A stretch of 64,000 nt of DNA from Diphasiastrum complanatum (lineage: Eukaryota > Streptophyta > Lycopodiopsida > Lycopodiales > Lycopodiaceae). Both the position numbers and the translations under genes were made by a program. Shown in pieces: positions 12,221 to 25,900 of the stretch. The notes under the pieces are model-generated. The model did not search any database and was not told the DNA's origin. It saw only the letters and a list, made by a program, of their open reading frames with translations. The stretch spans positions 22,515,605 to 22,579,604 of the forward strand of contig CM055113.1 in NCBI GenBank assembly GCA_029204225.1, read 5' to 3'. How positions within the stretch are numbered: position 1 is the stretch's first letter; each line of letters begins with the position of its first letter.

Positions 12221-12408
12221 CTCCTCCTCAAATTTAGCTTGATAAGACTATATACATCTATCTTAGATTGATTAATGAAAACTCTTAGAAGAATTCCAGC
12301 CACAAACAAGGTTCCTAAGGAGAATGATGTGAAGGATCTTTCACCATCTCTTAAAAGATCTCTTACAAAATGTTCCATAGATATGTCTTCATGCATGCAT
12401 AGATTCAT
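12199..12408 (-). pseudogene. Copia RNase H C-terminal remnant
   Basis: A minus-strand frame containing ISMEHFVRDLLRDGE and ending near YSLIKLNLRRS. This resembles the end of copia polyproteins (DIDLHFVRDLV..GE, then the R..LG end), and it abuts the polypurine tract. It is far too short and divergent to act. Confidence 0.5.
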
Positions 12409-12622
12409 ATGAGATTTTTAAAGGAATAAAGTAGCTTGATGAGTTGACATGTAAAGCAATGATCTTTAGACTTCAATCCCCAATGATAAGTTAAGATGGC
12501 CGAGATCTAGCATATTGCACTTTCTTGATGCTTGCTTCAATGTAGCACATCTGAAAGCTATGCACCATGCCAAGCTTTGAATTCCAAGGCATTTTGTACA
12601 CTTGATGATATATCAATTGAGC

Positions 12623-13080
12623 TTATAAGTGCATAAGGAATTTTTCCAAATTCACTTGTCTTGCTTTATCCATATAAGTGAGCCTTGATGGCTCCATCTT
12701 GTTACTTGAAGACTTTCTTGGAGTCCTCGGGTCTTGAGTTTGCTCCTCCTCTTGACTTGACTCCAAGCCATCAATGATTTGGATTGGTTGATGATCCACA
12801 CATGCTTCTTCAAACTTATAGTTCTTCCCTTCAAAGAAGATTACATCTCTACTAATTACAACTCTCTTAGTAGGGGACATGCAAATCCAATAAGCTTGTC
12901 TTGAAGAGCAATATCCCACCATTATTCCTATCATTGATAACAGATTTTATTTGGTCCTTACTTTGGAATGATCATGCACAAAGCATGTGGACTCAAAGAT
13001 TTCCAAAGAAAACATACTAAACGATGCTTTATCCTTTATGACACCATTAATCGAACCATTACAAAAATAGTTATCCAATG
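12623..13080 (-). pseudogene. Copia integrase C-terminal region, degraded
   Basis: On the minus strand SMFSLEIFESTCFVHDHS is followed, after a stop, by GYCSSRQAYWICMSPTKRVV and SRDVIFFEG. This is the copia block just after the integrase core (FG..CFVH..., VGYS...K.Y, ..R.V.SRDV.F.E). Reverse transcriptase, which should follow, is absent: the next recognisable piece is the RNase H end at 12408. The element therefore has a large internal deletion. Confidence 0.75.
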
Positions 13081-13560
13081 AGATTGGTTTATCAACAACA
13101 AATGTAAATTGGAAAGCATTCAACTTCATTGTCTTGTCATATCCACATAATGTACTAAACATCATGAATGTTGGAGATAAGAGACAAGTCACTTCATGTC
13201 TTCTAACACTATCTATGAAGTATTTACAGATAGTAGAATCTGCATTGCACCTTACACTTGCAAAGACATAAAGCATACCAAAATGACAATGACAATCATC
13301 TTTAACCACAAAAAACTTTAGATTATTGTATAGAATCACATCTAGATACCCAAATCTTGCTGAATACAAATTCAGTTGATATTCTTGGAATCATTATGAT
13401 TTGCTATCCAATTGAGCTCTCTGGGACCCAATCACTAATGAACTGTGTATCTTCCTCCATTAAGGAATACTCCATACCAAGAATATTGTATATCCAATGC
13501 ATATAACTTAAATTGATGAATCTTGATGACTCACAAATCATGTGTCTTACAAGCAGTGCT
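13060..13560 (-). mobile_element. Family A internal-region fragment (minus)
   Basis: Read on the minus strand, 13560-13250 matches the interior of the complete family A element at about 36990-37230. Shared words are GTAAGACACATGATTTGTGA, CATTAGTGATTG, GAGCTCAATTGGATA-like, TTTTGTGGTTAAAGATGATT-like and TTTTGGTATGCTTT. It joins the copia integrase remnant near 13060. The junction could be nested insertion or recombination. Confidence 0.65.
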
Positions 13561-13654
13561 GGTTGTGATGGAGGTGGAAGGTGATTTGTTGGAGGTTCAT
13601 GGCAGTTGCGATGGTTTATGGTAGTGTAGTTGGCGGTTTGTGTGGGTGAATACA

Positions 13655-14840
<1,186 letters not shown>

Positions 14841-14934
14841 GGCATCTAGATGCCTGTATTTTTTTTTTTTTTGAAATTTTTTTTCAAAAAAGTCGGACGC
14901 GTCTCGACGCGGACGCGGACGCGCGTCCGCGTCC
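14841..14934. repeat. Cluster of palindromes with poly-T and CG-rich core
   Basis: Within 95 bp there is a perfect 14-bp palindrome GGCATCTAGATGCC (14841-14854), a T run with GAAATTTTTTTTC, and a perfect 24-bp palindrome at 14911-14934 with arms GGACGCGGAC and GTCCGCGTCC around GCGC. The CG-rich block is conspicuous in AT-rich surroundings. It may be the end of a small transposon, or a SINE/LINE tail in minus orientation. Confidence 0.6.
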
Positions 14935-15499
14935 ACCATCCGCTTCCTTGGACCCATATATTGAGGGATAGAGGCATATATTGGCTGAGTTGATTTTTTT
15001 TTAACTGTCGACACCCTTTTGGAGTTTGTTCTTTTATTTCAAATTTTTTCCATTTATCGAAAATCTTGTCAACAAGATCCCAAGTCAGAAATAGAAAAAT
15101 ACTAATGTAAGTTACAAACAAAAGAAATTTTATGCTGACTAAAAACAAACAAATTTTAAAAAAATGAACTTTTGTTGAAATTACCTCTCTAGTACGAAAT
15201 GCCAATTGAAAAAAATTGTCTTATTTTGTAAGAGAAGAAGCTGGACTCTTCTCATCAACAAAAGGCTGGTCTCTTGCTCATAGAGACAGTTTTACGATGA
15301 ATTCATTGTAAAAGAATCATACTTTTTGAATGATGGTCATTTTCAATCTATAGTCTTGATTAATGTTATAGTCCCAAGCAAGAAGCTTGGCCTCCTCAAC
15401 AAATAGGCTTGCAAAACTTATGGTACTCACTTGTCTAAAAAACTGGATGTATGGATATTCAAGTGGCTTGTAAAGAATCTATAGATTGTATATTAAAAA

Positions 15500-16160
15500 A
15501 TCTACTAATGTGGAACAGTCAGTAGGGTCAACAACGACACTAAATGGTGTAACTATGGGCTGGGTATGATCTTTAAACTTGACTTTTAAACTATGTACAT
15601 GTGAAAATTTTGGTTTTCTAACCTTCGTACGCCTATCACCAATGATTGGCTCAATGGGAGGTCTGCCACATTGTTCAATATCTAAAATAAGAGTAGTTTC
15701 TTTAGTTTTTTTCTTTTTCTTTTTGTGAATAAGTGTTCACATTTTAGCCACATCTCTGCTAGTTGAGTCAAGAGTTATGGTGGCACCATTTCTAAAACAA
15801 GTTAGACAACTCACAATGGCCCTCAGTGCTTCACCAAAGAAGTTTCACATGCTCACATAGATGAATTTTCATAAAGCCATCTTCCAATATGTACAGATAA
15901 ACTTTGATATCCAGGGCTTTCACAGGAACGTTCGTGAAGCCATCATTCTCATATGCAACCGTTACCTTGTAAAGCACACATCCTTGGCAATTAAAGGTAC
16001 ACAACCCTTTGCTAGCTCTCGCAGCATTCCAAAGAAAAAGCTCCGTGAGTTTTTGTCCCTCATAGCCTTTCTTAAAGTAAAACATGTGGCATGTCATGTC
16101 CACCCTTTGTCGATAGGCGGGGTTGACTGGTGACTGAACCCTAATTTGAGCCATTTGTTT
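15500..16160 (-). pseudogene. Unrecognised decayed coding stretch
   Basis: On the minus strand, after an acceptor-like TTTGTTTTTAG, an ATG near 16155 opens MAQIRVQSPVNPAYRQRVDM and continues through NAARASKGLCTFNCQGCVLY. After a frameshift comes ALRAIVSCLTCFRNGATITL, then a stop, then GRPPIEPIIGDRRTKVRKPK and QPIVTPFSVVVDPTDCSTLV. The composition is protein-like and the pieces run on in order, so it may be a decayed host gene or element ORF. I do not recognise the family. Confidence 0.3.
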
Positions 16161-16619
16161 GAATCTAAAAACAAAAAGCAAAGATATCATAATAAATTGG
16201 TGAATTCCAAAATTTAAAGAGATTATTTTTTTTGCATATAGAGTAGTTGTGTGATAACAATTCAAGTCTGTCGTCCCTCCATGACATAACAATATTTTCT
16301 TGTACATACATTCTAGTCTTAGCTTTGTTCAGTGGTAGCTTTTTAAGGCACTTAGGTGCTTGTTGTGACACACAATGACAGGGGGTGGGAGCCATGAGAG
16401 CAGAGGGGTCTAATGGGCACAAGGAGAGCAAGGCGATGTGTGATTGAGGATGCTGGGCTGCAATTGCCAAGTTTCTTTTAGGAATTCATGGGCTTTTGAA
16501 ATGTTTTGCTCCCAATACAATTTTGTTGTGATACAAAAAGAGAGAATAAAGTAGGCCAGGCCCCTCCATTTGTATGTACTACAAAAACTGATTATACGAG
16601 GCACTGAGATGATAAAGTC

Positions 16620-16919
16620 CCTCACCGTTGGATATACAGAGGAGCACTCAGATTGTGCCGAGTGTAGGCAGAGCTAGCTCTCCACGTGGAGATCTGACGC
16701 GTGGCAAAGATCCAAGTGGGCGGATGCAAGAGACCTCGTTTGGCTGCACCTTCAAAAGTAATCTTGAAAGCACGGAAAGATCCAAAGCCTACCACCGTTG
16801 GATGCTGCTTAAAACGTTCAGATTTTGCCACGTTTACAATGGAACTTTTAGTGTGAGACGTGGCAAATACTAAGTGGTCTGGCGTCAAATTTAATGTGCC
16901 ATTAAAATCCATCAATAGA
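16620..16919 (+). promoter_or_regulatory. ALDH10 upstream region with G-box and ABRE-like motifs
   Basis: Contains a palindromic G-box core CACGTG at 16683-16688 (CCACGTGG), ACGCGTGGC near 16695 and an ABRE-type ACGTGGC at 16858-16864. These ACGT-core elements bind bZIP/bHLH factors and are common in abscisic-acid or stress-responsive plant promoters, which would suit an osmolyte-pathway aldehyde dehydrogenase. I assigned no clear TATA box. Regulation is inferred from motifs only. Confidence 0.45.
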
Positions 16920-16922
16920 GCA

Positions 16923-16982
<60 letters not shown>
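16920..16982 (+). repeat. (GA)n tract in ALDH10 5' leader
   Basis: An interrupted GA run (one C at about 16949) ends directly against the ATG at 16983. GA/CT tracts in 5' leaders are common in plants and can bind GAGA/BPC-type factors. The length probably varies between alleles. Confidence 0.9.
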
Positions 16983-16987
<5 letters not shown>

Positions 16988-19900
16988 GGGTATTGTTGTT
17001 CCTCGGTTTGAGCTCTTCATCGATGGCCAGTGGAAAGCTCCCATTCATGGCAATCGCATTCCTGTCATCGATCCTGCCACTGAACAGATAGTTGGTATCA
17101 ATCAATCAATCCGTTATTATTATTATTATGCTTTGCCATCCTTTCTTCCATTTGTTCATATCAGTGCTTTGATTTTGCTTGGATCGCTCCTTTTGTCTTA
17201 GATCTACGCTAACATCCGTTTCATTTGATCGGCAGTTTGATAATGTCTGTTATATTGGATTGAATAGAGCCGGTGGTAATCTGTTTATGCATTTTGTTCA
17301 TTTCTTGGAGTCGTGAATGTTTCGGCTTAAATGTAATGTTGAACGTTCGGCAAATAATCTTGATGGAACCAATTGTTGCAAGCTCATATCCGCTGAATTA
17401 GCAGTTATTGCTTGCAGAGTTAATAGCATATTTCCAGATCCCTCTCATTCTTGATCCTGTTTTTGTGTGAGATGCCATAGGCTTCCATGACTTCTTTGTG
17501 CAGACTCTTCATATGAGCTTGTTTTTCTTGATGTTTTCATTTTACTGATGTTTGGAACTGTGTTTGCAGGTGATATACCGGCTGGAACTTCGGAGGATGT
17601 TGATGTCGCTGTCAAAGCAGCTCGGGCAGCATTCTCAAGAAATAAAGGGCAAGATTGGGCACGTGCTCCGGGCAAAGTTAGGGCTCAGTATCTACGAGCC
17701 ATCTCTGCTAAGGTAGTTTCAGCCGTAACCTTTTTCAAGCTTATATTGTTGCTCCTGCTGGAACAGATATTGAGTGTAATGTGAGAAAATGAACAAGAAT
17801 AACTACAATTTTCATGGAAACTTGCTTTCCTCATTCGTAAAGTTTCTGGGTACCAGAGCATACTAGAGACAGGGGCCATGCATGCTTCATCACAATGACT
17901 TTATTCATTTACCAATTCAAGTTGTGTGGAAGTTTCTGTTTGAAGTTTCAACTCTAATCAAATGAAAGTATTAAGCACGGATTGCAAGTAGAAGAAGCAT
18001 TCTCAATAAAAAGAATTTCTTTTATTGAGAATGTTCACGCTTGGAATTTGACGCGCACACTCACCTTTCAGATGAAAAGGCTTCTCTTGGTTTTAACGTT
18101 CACATGACATGCATATCTGAATAAAAATATAAAAATGTGAGAAGATTTTACCTTTTCTAAACACAATCAAAACTTCAAAGTTTTGGCCTGGTATGAAGTT
18201 TAACTTTCAGAATTTACCTTTCAAGCAGAGGGGTAATATTTCAGTTTGCTTTTCACTTGACACGTTGCAATTTTTTGGTCCTTTCTTCGAAGGGCAAATA
18301 GGCCTTCAAAGTGCATTACAGCTTGCAAATGGCAAAAACAATATGAATATGGATTTGCATGGAAAAATAGGGTTGCTTGTAAAGTCAACATTGTGAATCT
18401 GTTTATACGAAATAGAAGTACACTCTGGTTTATATCAGGTTTGCCAATCGTTCATACGTGCAAGTGAGAAAATAATTGTATGCCCTACATGTGACCTATT
18501 GACTCATAAAATTTATCTGTTCGTCCATGAGTTTGTTTTTCATTGCTGGATCATTATAGGAAGGATATGTGGGCCCTTTATTTGTATTATTAGTTTTGTA
18601 GTATCAAGCACATAGCTGGGTGAACTCTAGCCTCCTCTTTTGCGTTGGTGCATAATACTAAGAAAAAGGTTACGCAAAATGAATACAAGGAACCAAGATT
18701 TGAGTTAGAAACGTTGATGGCACCAATCTTCATTGGAATCATAAAATTCTACTACTCACAAGAAAGAAGGTGCTAGCAATATCTTTATTGAAATTCAGTC
18801 TTTGTTTGTTGAAGAAAGCTCGATTGCTTGTATATTATCACATATGATCTATGCTTTGCGACAATATCGTAAGGTTGTGTATTTTCCTAATGTTTGGTCA
18901 TTTCTGCAAAAATCTTTAAATGCAGTTCGAATGTTTATTTGTTATCTTGAATGGGACGGAGGGACTCTCAATTGTCTTTTACTTGCTGTCAATATGCAAA
19001 AGCTCAAATTTCAACCTTCTAACTTGAGCCAATGTGGCCTTCGAAGTGAAGTTAGTTTCAGTTGGATAAGAGGTTTAAGACGCTTGAAATTTTGTGTCTT
19101 CTTTTTGGACCAACTATGTTATAAAGAGCAATTCGAAATCTCTTAGAGATATACGGTTTTGATCAGAAATCTCAGGACGTGTTTCCTGTCCATGAAATGC
19201 CCATCGGATAGTGCTTAGTTCTCAGGCTACTGGTTTGCAGGTCTTAGAGCGAAAAGAGGAGTTGGCTCGACTGGAAGCTCTAGACTGTGGCAAACCTGTT
19301 GATGAAGCAGCATGGGACATGGTACTTTATTGGCTTTGCTCATATATGACTAGCATCCTTTCTGAACCTTAAGAGCTAGATCTGTGGACATTAAGGAAGA
19401 TCACATGTGATTATATCAATGTAGTTTGTAAATTTGAGCTTGGATCAAATTTGTTATTATGTCTAGCAACTAGACTCAATTTTGAATAAACAGTAACTAG
19501 GAAGAAAAAGTGAATCATGATGTTATGTGTCACTTGCTTATTGAACATTATTTGGATGCCCATCAGACCATGATGTTGTTATTTGGAAGAGATTGTGTTA
19601 TGTGTACTGGGGTTTTCTTATAGTGGTTTTATTGTTTTGGAGACTTTCAGGATGATGTGTCAAGATGTTTTGATTATTACTCTGATCTAGCTGAGGCTCT
19701 AGATGACAAGAACTATGCCGCAGTGGAAATACCTTTGGACAAGTTCAAGAGCAATGTGCTGAAGTTTTCTTATAGTTGTTTATTTTTTCGAGACTTTCAG
19801 GATGACGTGTCAGGATGTTTTGAGTACTATGCTGATCTGGCTGAGGCTCTAGATGACAAGAACTATGCCACATTGGAAATACCTTTGGACAAGTTCAAGA

Positions 19901-22900
19901 GCAATGTGCTGAAAGAGCCGATTGGTGTTGTGGGTCTGATTACACCATGGTTGGCTCTTACTCCTATAGTTTTTCTTTTTGCTGATGACATTGTTTGTTT
20001 AAAGATTGTACGAGCTTTGATGTTTGCCACTGTGTCGATTGTGAAGCCAACCATCCTACAAAAGGTTGTACTTTACATTCTTTGGAGATTGTTTTTATTA
20101 AGTATGCTTTGTTTTTGTTTTTGCATGTCTTGATCTTTTCTAGGAAAATCAATCAAAAGACTTCCAACAACAGCGATAATGAGTCAAACATTAGCTCTGA
20201 TCATCGTGGTTGAATCCAGTATTTTATAAATCATCTCTGACATATTGCAATAATGCAACTGATGAGAAGCTCTGCTGTTATGAGGAATGATTATTCATGT
20301 TGCTTTCTTCTGTCATCCAATGTCTGTCTTTATATTTACAGTAATGTAGAAGAACACGTATGGTTACAGTAGCTTCCTGAGGTATTCATATATTATTGCT
20401 TCTTCTGTTTACCACTTTATGATATTTAAATGCTAGTTCTCTGTTTAAGACCTGGATGTTGAAATCAGGAACTACCCTCTTCTTATGGCCGCATGGAAGG
20501 TTGCGCCAGCTCTTGCAGCAGGATGCACAGCTATCCTAAAGCCATCAGAGCTGGCTTCTGTGTAAGCTTTTTTATTGATTCACAAGCTCATCTGATTTTA
20601 GTCTACAATTTGGCAGTTTGTTTTGACCTTCATCTGTGGTTTTGTGCAGCACATGCTTGAAATTTGCATCCATAATGCAGGATGTTGGCCTGCCTCCTGG
20701 AGTATTCAATGTTATTACAGGACTAGGACCAACAGCTGGAGCACCATTAGCATCACATCCTGGTGTGGACAAGGTGATCTGTTGGCTTAACGCAGTTCAT
20801 GGGAACTGCTTTCTAACATGTACTCATTAAGTTGAATATTGGAGAGCTCTTCTGGTTACTTACAAGTTATGCTTGTATGTGTTGTATTCCAAAAATACAT
20901 GGATGGGGGAAGGTAGGGGGTGTGCGTGTGTGTTCGTATTGCACCCCCTGCACGTCTGTGTGGATTTATGTTGTCTGCTGCTCTGGGATTTTACAATCAT
21001 TTAGTGATGTATATGCTATTCAATCTGCAGTTAGCATTCACTGGCAGTACAAGCACAGGTCGCATGATAATGACAGCAGCTGCACAAAACATCAAGGTGA
21101 CTTTGTGACAGTACAAAATGACCATAAAGAGTTCCTATTAGTTTTTGAATTGATCAACTACACCACTGTTTTGCATGATGTACGTTGTACTCTTAGTGCC
21201 CAACTGGATTCTGGCTATAATATGTCAACATTTAAGTACATTACTAAATATCAAATAATCGATGTTATCTGCACTGTGAATGGCAGCCTATTTCTTTGGA
21301 GCTTGGAGGCAAGAGCCCTATCATCATCTTTGATGATGTAGATGTTGAAAAAGGTTCATAAACATCTCTTTCTCTCTGTGTCTCCTGTATGACTCTTATC
21401 ATTTTGTTTTCATTTCTATGAAAGAGCAGATAAAAGTAGCTATTTATATTATTCATGGATAGTAAAGTTTGCATATCTTATATTGTCTCTGTTTCAGTTG
21501 TTGCTAGTAAGATGTCTCTGACCTTGTAGTTATCCAGGAATGCCTCTAAACCTTTTGATGCATTTTCAGCTGTAGAGTGGACGATGTTTGGAGCTTTTTG
21601 GACAAACGGTCAAATCTGCAGTGCAACGTCACGTCTTTTGCTCCAGGTGCTTGTGACAGTATACATTCTATAGAAATATTGATCTTTTAAGTTCTTCGAT
21701 TTTGCTCTGTATTTGACATAGGCAGTAATGTAAGGATTCATTGTTATTTCTTCCCTCATTCCATGTCTAGGCTTTGCTATGAACAAAATCAAATTTCCTG
21801 GCATACGGCAGTTCAAATGCATTACGGAAAGTCTGTAAACAAAAGCAGGTGAGGTGTTAACCAAATTCTTTCATGCAAAGCCATATTTGAAAAGAAATTA
21901 AGGGAGTTACCTGGTTTCACTGGTGTGAAGTAATCATAATGACAATACTACTTATGAGAATACTTATTGTAATGATAGTTATCACTAAAATTTCCATGCT
22001 TGCAACTAAAGAAGTGAACTGAGGCTTTTACCTACACAGCATTATTACCACAGATAACCTTTTTTTCTCCACCTAAAATCTGCTTGGACATACCTTGGCA
22101 GAAATTCATCAACTGTTATGACAAAAAATTGGACGGTAGAAAGCAAAGCCTTTTGCCCTACAAACTACCGAAAGCCAGAAAGAGAAAGATCTATGTGACT
22201 AGCGTGTGCACTGTGAAAGCCTGCTGCCAGACAGGAGATGGAAAAGTTCAGGCAGAAGTGCTATATAAGGGCTTGTAAAAGTAAGGAACTTAGTTTGATC
22301 GTGTGTATCTACATTAATGGCTGCTATAAAGCTGCTTGGTGCAGTGACCTTTTTTCTACATTTGAAATCAATATATAACCAGGTCAAGAATAATTGGCAA
22401 TGGCCATATAGCATGACTCTATCATGGAATCTGCTGTGCAGGATCTAATACAAATATTCACTTTGAATGCTTAAAGTGTGGGCAATAGATGAATGCAATC
22501 AGACTCAGCTGCAGCTGACTCCCAATATTAGAATCCCCTATGGTCATTTCTGGGGATGCTTTCAGGTTCTGCAATTAGTTTGGCACATGGGAAGAAGGAA
22601 ACAGAAAGGGTTATCTTACTGTCCAATTAAGAGGATTGGACTCAAAAACTGATTGGCCCTCTCAACGCTCACAACGATAAGATCAAATTTCTGTGAAAGT
22701 AGCCAGAGATTTCCTAGTATTAGTAGATTGCCCCAATCTACTAATACTAGGCAACCAGTGCTGCGAAATGTGTTGATGATGACTGCTTCTGATTGTTGTC
22801 ATGAATTTGAAAATGTGCAATCATTCAAACTACACCATATAATATAGAATAATTCCATCTAACTAGTCTAGAGAGAACATTTTAAAGATTGATCTCCCCG

Positions 22901-25900
22901 TTTTAGGCTACAAGCTTCACAAGAAAGTTGGAGAAGTTGATCTTGTTTGTCTAGGTTGTCCTTCAATATTGTCATAATTAACTGACGCTGGAGTGATTCT
23001 TATTTCATGAAAGCATATTCTTAGGCAGTTCAAAAATTATATTGAAAGATATTATGAGATGCACTATTGTTTTTCTTTCAGTCCTACAGACATTATCAAC
23101 ACTATTTGTTTTGCTACTCGCATTATATTTTATACAGTCAGATGCATGTCATTGCATTTGTTGCATGCCATAATGATGAAGTTGATGGCCTTAGACTTTG
23201 TGGGAGAACTCCATAAGATTGAAGATTACCTTCTTTGTTATGTTAAGTACTATCCTAGACATGATGTTGATGTACAGTTTTTTTCTTGTAATTCTTCTTA
23301 AGTGCACTACAGGTTTTCATTAAGAAAAGTGCAACCGGTTTACAATTTCACAACTATACTAATTTGCGGCCCTTCGAATAGAAAAAGTACCATCAACTCA
23401 TCTAACTTGGAAAAGCATTCTTCCGAGTCTTGGCCAATAGCTTTAAATAATGCATTAAGAAAATGGATTTATGCTTATTATTGCAGGAATCAATTGCACC
23501 GTCCTTTTTGAAGAAACTGGTGGAATGGACTGAAAGTATAAAAGTCACCCATCCCTTAGACAAAGATTGCCGGCTTGGACCAATTGTCAGCGAAGCACAG
23601 GTAAGATGAAGGCAAGAGAGAATGCACCTTAATTTCTATCAATAACATTAAACTTTCTTACTTGGAGATAATATTTTTTGTTTGCATGTCATCACTCTTT
23701 ACTATCTGAACAGAGTGATTCTCTAAGCCAAAGGACTTTTTCTGAGACAGTAATACACTACAAAAAACTTAAGCACCATAAGATGTAAGAAGAGAATAAC
23801 TATTAACAATTTTGCTCCTTTTCTCCATACATGTAGGTTACAGTTGATAAATGGAAGAGGTAACAATAATCCTTTGTGTATGCCTATAGCATAGTTGCCT
23901 GTTCCTGACGGGATGCGTTCCAGAATGTGCTCCGTTCCAGAACGGACCCCCTTTAGTTTCATTAATTAGTACGTACCGTTTCTTAATATAAAAGTGCAGA
24001 TCAAGGAGTCAATGGACAAAAGATAATCACATCATCAAAAGGAATCATCATTATCAGCATCAGTACTCTCGATGGCTGCATGCATCGCTAGGAAGAATAC
24101 AATTGAATTCCTCATCTTCACTTCTGTATCTTCCCTCATTTTATTTGTTGGCTTTGTAAGTTGGCGATGGCTGCATGAATCGCTATGAAGAAGACATAAT
24201 CAGTGCTCATCTGGGGGATTCGCTGATGGAAGTAATGTTAGAAGTTTAACTTGCCAGAGTTTCATTGTATGGTGAAGCCATAGCTTGTGATGCGCCTATA
24301 GCTACATTCTTTGATTGATTTTCTGAATTTTTCTTTCGAGTATTTAGGTGTGAGATGTCAGTACGTCAGCAAACAGTAAATTCAAAGGATTGGAAGAGAG
24401 AAGGAACTGGCTGAGAGATATGAAACTATTAAGAAAAATGAAAAGAATATGAACTACTCAAAATTGCTATTGTTCTATGACCAGTACTCTAATGGGTTTG
24501 GTGTAAAATTTGTATGGATCTGGCTGCGCTATCATTATGAACTGAATTGTACATGGTAGCACCAATGTTTGCCATCATTGACAAGTGTAGTTTACAGTGA
24601 AAGCGCCATTCAGTTTGTCTAGAATTTGGCTGATCATGATCGTGCTGTTGTGTTCAGTTCTTATAAGGGCACATATTTTATGAGTAGTTTGAATGATACT
24701 GGTACCTAGGATCAGGATAATACCTGCAGATGGGCTTTGTTAAAGAGGTCAGTGATGAGTTTGGTTGCTTAGTGGCACTGCGAAGGTTTTTGACCTGGCC
24801 AACGACGCTGACCCCATGGTGGGCGTCCATTGGCCACACATGTTCCCATAAAGTACGGGCATCAGGAGGGACGCATGAACATCCATACCACTGGGGGGGG
24901 GGGAGGGGGAGGTGTTGAGTGGGGTGGGTGGACGAGGGCTTCGCGCATTGATAAAGCCTTAGCAAAGTGCGATATATTTTGTGATCGTGGAACAGGGATT
25001 TTTTGCTTCTGGGATGTATAAAAGACGTTCAATGCATGGCAGTTTGTCAAGGCTCCACATGGCTCAACCTGATTGGTCAGGTTTAAACTGCTCCCATGTG
25101 CATCGATGAGTTTGTGCCTGCGACTTAAGTATTCATGCTATGGAGATCAATCAATGGAGGCAGAGGTTTTTTAAGAAAAGAATGCATGATATAAGTCTCT
25201 TGATGAACAAAATGTAGGGAATCAATAAGTTGGGCTATCTCTCCTGTGATATATTCTCTTTATTTGTCAGACAATATTATTTTTGAATGCATTTTGGGTT
25301 GCGGACAAGATTTTTCCGGAACGCAAGTGTATGTATCGACACTCATTATCCCGTGGCCTACATGGCTGTATTGGGCTGGGACGGACTACTCCAGCTACTT
25401 TGTGGTAAAGTTTCTGATGACACATCTGACATACATGATGTCCTCTAAAATTTTATTACAAGTTTTTTATGTCCGTGTGATTCAAACTTCAGATCTCAAG
25501 GAGACAAAAGTTGTCGTCAACCAACAGATCACATTTTGCTATCCGTTGTTTGGTAATAGGAAGCATAGTCATTTATGATAGACTTCTAATTATGTTGGAA
25601 GCAGATTTGCGTGCATTGGTTGAATCTCAAATGAAAAGTGCCAAGTTCCAATTTAGCTCCTGACATGTTTAGAGAGAGCAAATTTCCCACGTGGTTTTTG
25701 GGAAGGAATTTGTAGGATGTCCAGCTTTCAAGACTAAAAACACCCTCAAAATGGTCCTCAGCTGACAATAGCTGTTTTAGTTTTTGCAAGCTTTTTAGTA
25801 GGAGAACTTGGAGGAGCAGAGTTCTTCATAGTTGGGCTGCAACGGATTGCATTGTCATTAGTATCTTTGTTGGAAAATTTTGATAGTTTTCTGCTTTATT

